Part shown: positions 31,991 through 32,374 of the stretch, one piece after another | How positions within the stretch are numbered: the first letter of the stretch is position 1 | Layout of the letters: the number at the start of each line of letters is the position of its first letter | Source: an uncultured Christensenellaceae bacterium | Lineage (GTDB): Bacteria; Bacillota; Clostridia; Christensenellales; Borkfalkiaceae | Assembly: GCA_910587365.1 (NCBI GenBank) | Contig: CAJUKJ010000017.1 | Span: 1-32,374, forward strand | DNA length: 32,374 nucleotides | Direction of reading: 5' to 3' | Translations under genes and position numbers: made by a program | The notes under the pieces: generated by a model | Told to the model about the DNA's origin: nothing | Seen by the model: only the letters and a program-made list of their open reading frames with translations | The model's database searches: none

Positions 31991-32070
31991 TTGAATTAAT
32001 TTTTTAAATATGATATACTTATAAATGGATAAAAAATTAGCGGTTAAATCCGCAAAAAATATCGGAGGAA
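31991..32070 (+). promoter_or_regulatory. Promoter and ribosome binding site of the NifU-like gene
   Basis: TTGAAT (31991-31996), 17-base spacer, TATACT (32014-32019). CGGAGGAA lies at 32063-32070 before the ATG at 32076, giving a leader of about 50 bases. Confidence 0.65.
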
Positions 32071-32075
32071 TAGTA

Positions 32076-32374
32076 ATGCAATATTCAAAAGACATTGAAA
32101 ATATGATTTGCGTTGCCAAGGGCGTGTCCGGCAGATTTGAACACGGTCCCGCACCCATACCCGAAGAAGGTCAGTGGATAAAGGCAAAGGAAATCAAGGA
32201 CGTCAAGGGTCTTACGCACGGTATCGGCTGGTGCGCACCCCAGCAGGGCGCGTGTAAGCTTACCTTAAACGTTAAAGACGGCATCATTCAGGAGTGCTTA
32301 GTCGAAACGATAGGATGTTCGGGTATGACCCATTCCGCAGCTATGGCTGCCGAAATTCTGCCCCACAAAACCAT
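32076..32374 (+). CDS. NifU-like Fe-S scaffold-family protein (5' part, cut by window edge)
   Basis: The first 99 codons of a gene running off the right edge, too short as a closed frame to be noticed otherwise. The start is well supported by GGAGGAA. Residues such as HGPAPIPEEG, GIGWCAPQQGACKLTLNV and VETIGCSGMTHSAAMAAEIL resemble the Clostridia proteins annotated as iron-sulfur cluster assembly scaffold (NifU-like), in which the spaced cysteines would hold a cluster. In related genomes I recall this gene lying next to a GGGtGRT-type protein, which would fall outside the window. Function is inferred from family resemblance only. Confidence 0.7.
   Translation, partial: MQYSKDIENMICVAKGVSGRFEHGPAPIPEEGQWIKAKEIKDVKGLTHGIGWCAPQQGACKLTLNVKDGIIQECLVETIGCSGMTHSAAMAAEILPHKT

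Noticed and set aside
1..32374. CRISPR array, tRNA or rRNA genes
   Set aside because: I saw no regularly spaced identical repeats, no cloverleaf-like segments ending in CCA contexts and no rRNA-like conserved stretches in the intergenic regions.

Overview
The window looks like a chromosomal segment of an uncultured gut- or rumen-type member of the Clostridia (Bacillota). This is inferred from strong AGGAGG-type ribosome binding sites, TTGACA/TATAAT promoters, moderate GC with AT-rich spacers, Gram-positive-style lipoproteins and membrane-anchored glycosidases, a type-3 prolyl-tRNA synthetase, and an IS200 element. I cannot name a genus from sequence alone.

Layout. (1) 1-4739: a GNAT acetyltransferase converges on a leftward block of phosphohexomutase, transketolase and nitroreductase. 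(2) 4907-7992: rightward proS, a GH16 lipoprotein overlapping the proS stop by one base, and an orphan LytTR response regulator. (3) 8204-16297: two very large GH3 beta-glucosidases in convergent orientation. Between them lie an IS200-type transposon and a small lipoprotein gene of unknown function. (4) 16446-21804: a rightward operon of GH5 lipoprotein, TetR-type regulator, a decayed CotH-kinase gene and a GH55 lipoprotein, closed by a strong terminator. (5) 21811-24484: a leftward three-gene ABC importer (NMT1/SsuA type) with copies of a small hairpin repeat on both sides of the permease gene. (6) 24610-29810: valS on a consensus promoter, an exported metallo-beta-lactamase-fold protein, and two tandem zinc-ribbon membrane proteins. 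(7) 29874-32374: galE, a polytopic membrane protein with an acidic tail, and the start of a NifU-like scaffold gene cut by the window edge.

The central theme is beta-1,3-glucan breakdown at the cell surface. GH16 (endo), GH55 (exo) and GH5 (probably exo) are all predicted lipoproteins. The two GH3 enzymes are predicted to be anchored by a membrane segment at each end and would finish oligosaccharides at the membrane. LytTR and TetR regulators sit inside the locus, and several dyads and direct repeats in its promoters are candidate operators. No glucan-oligosaccharide transporter is in the window, so uptake must be encoded elsewhere or occur as glucose.

The most unusual observations are the reversed-domain, doubly anchored GH3 pair with a conserved Asp inside the C-terminal membrane helix; the CotH gene with a nonsense codon in a CxH...CxxC repeat array plus a probable internal deletion; an RBS-masking leader in the IS200 tnpA; and a probably leaderless phosphohexomutase mRNA.
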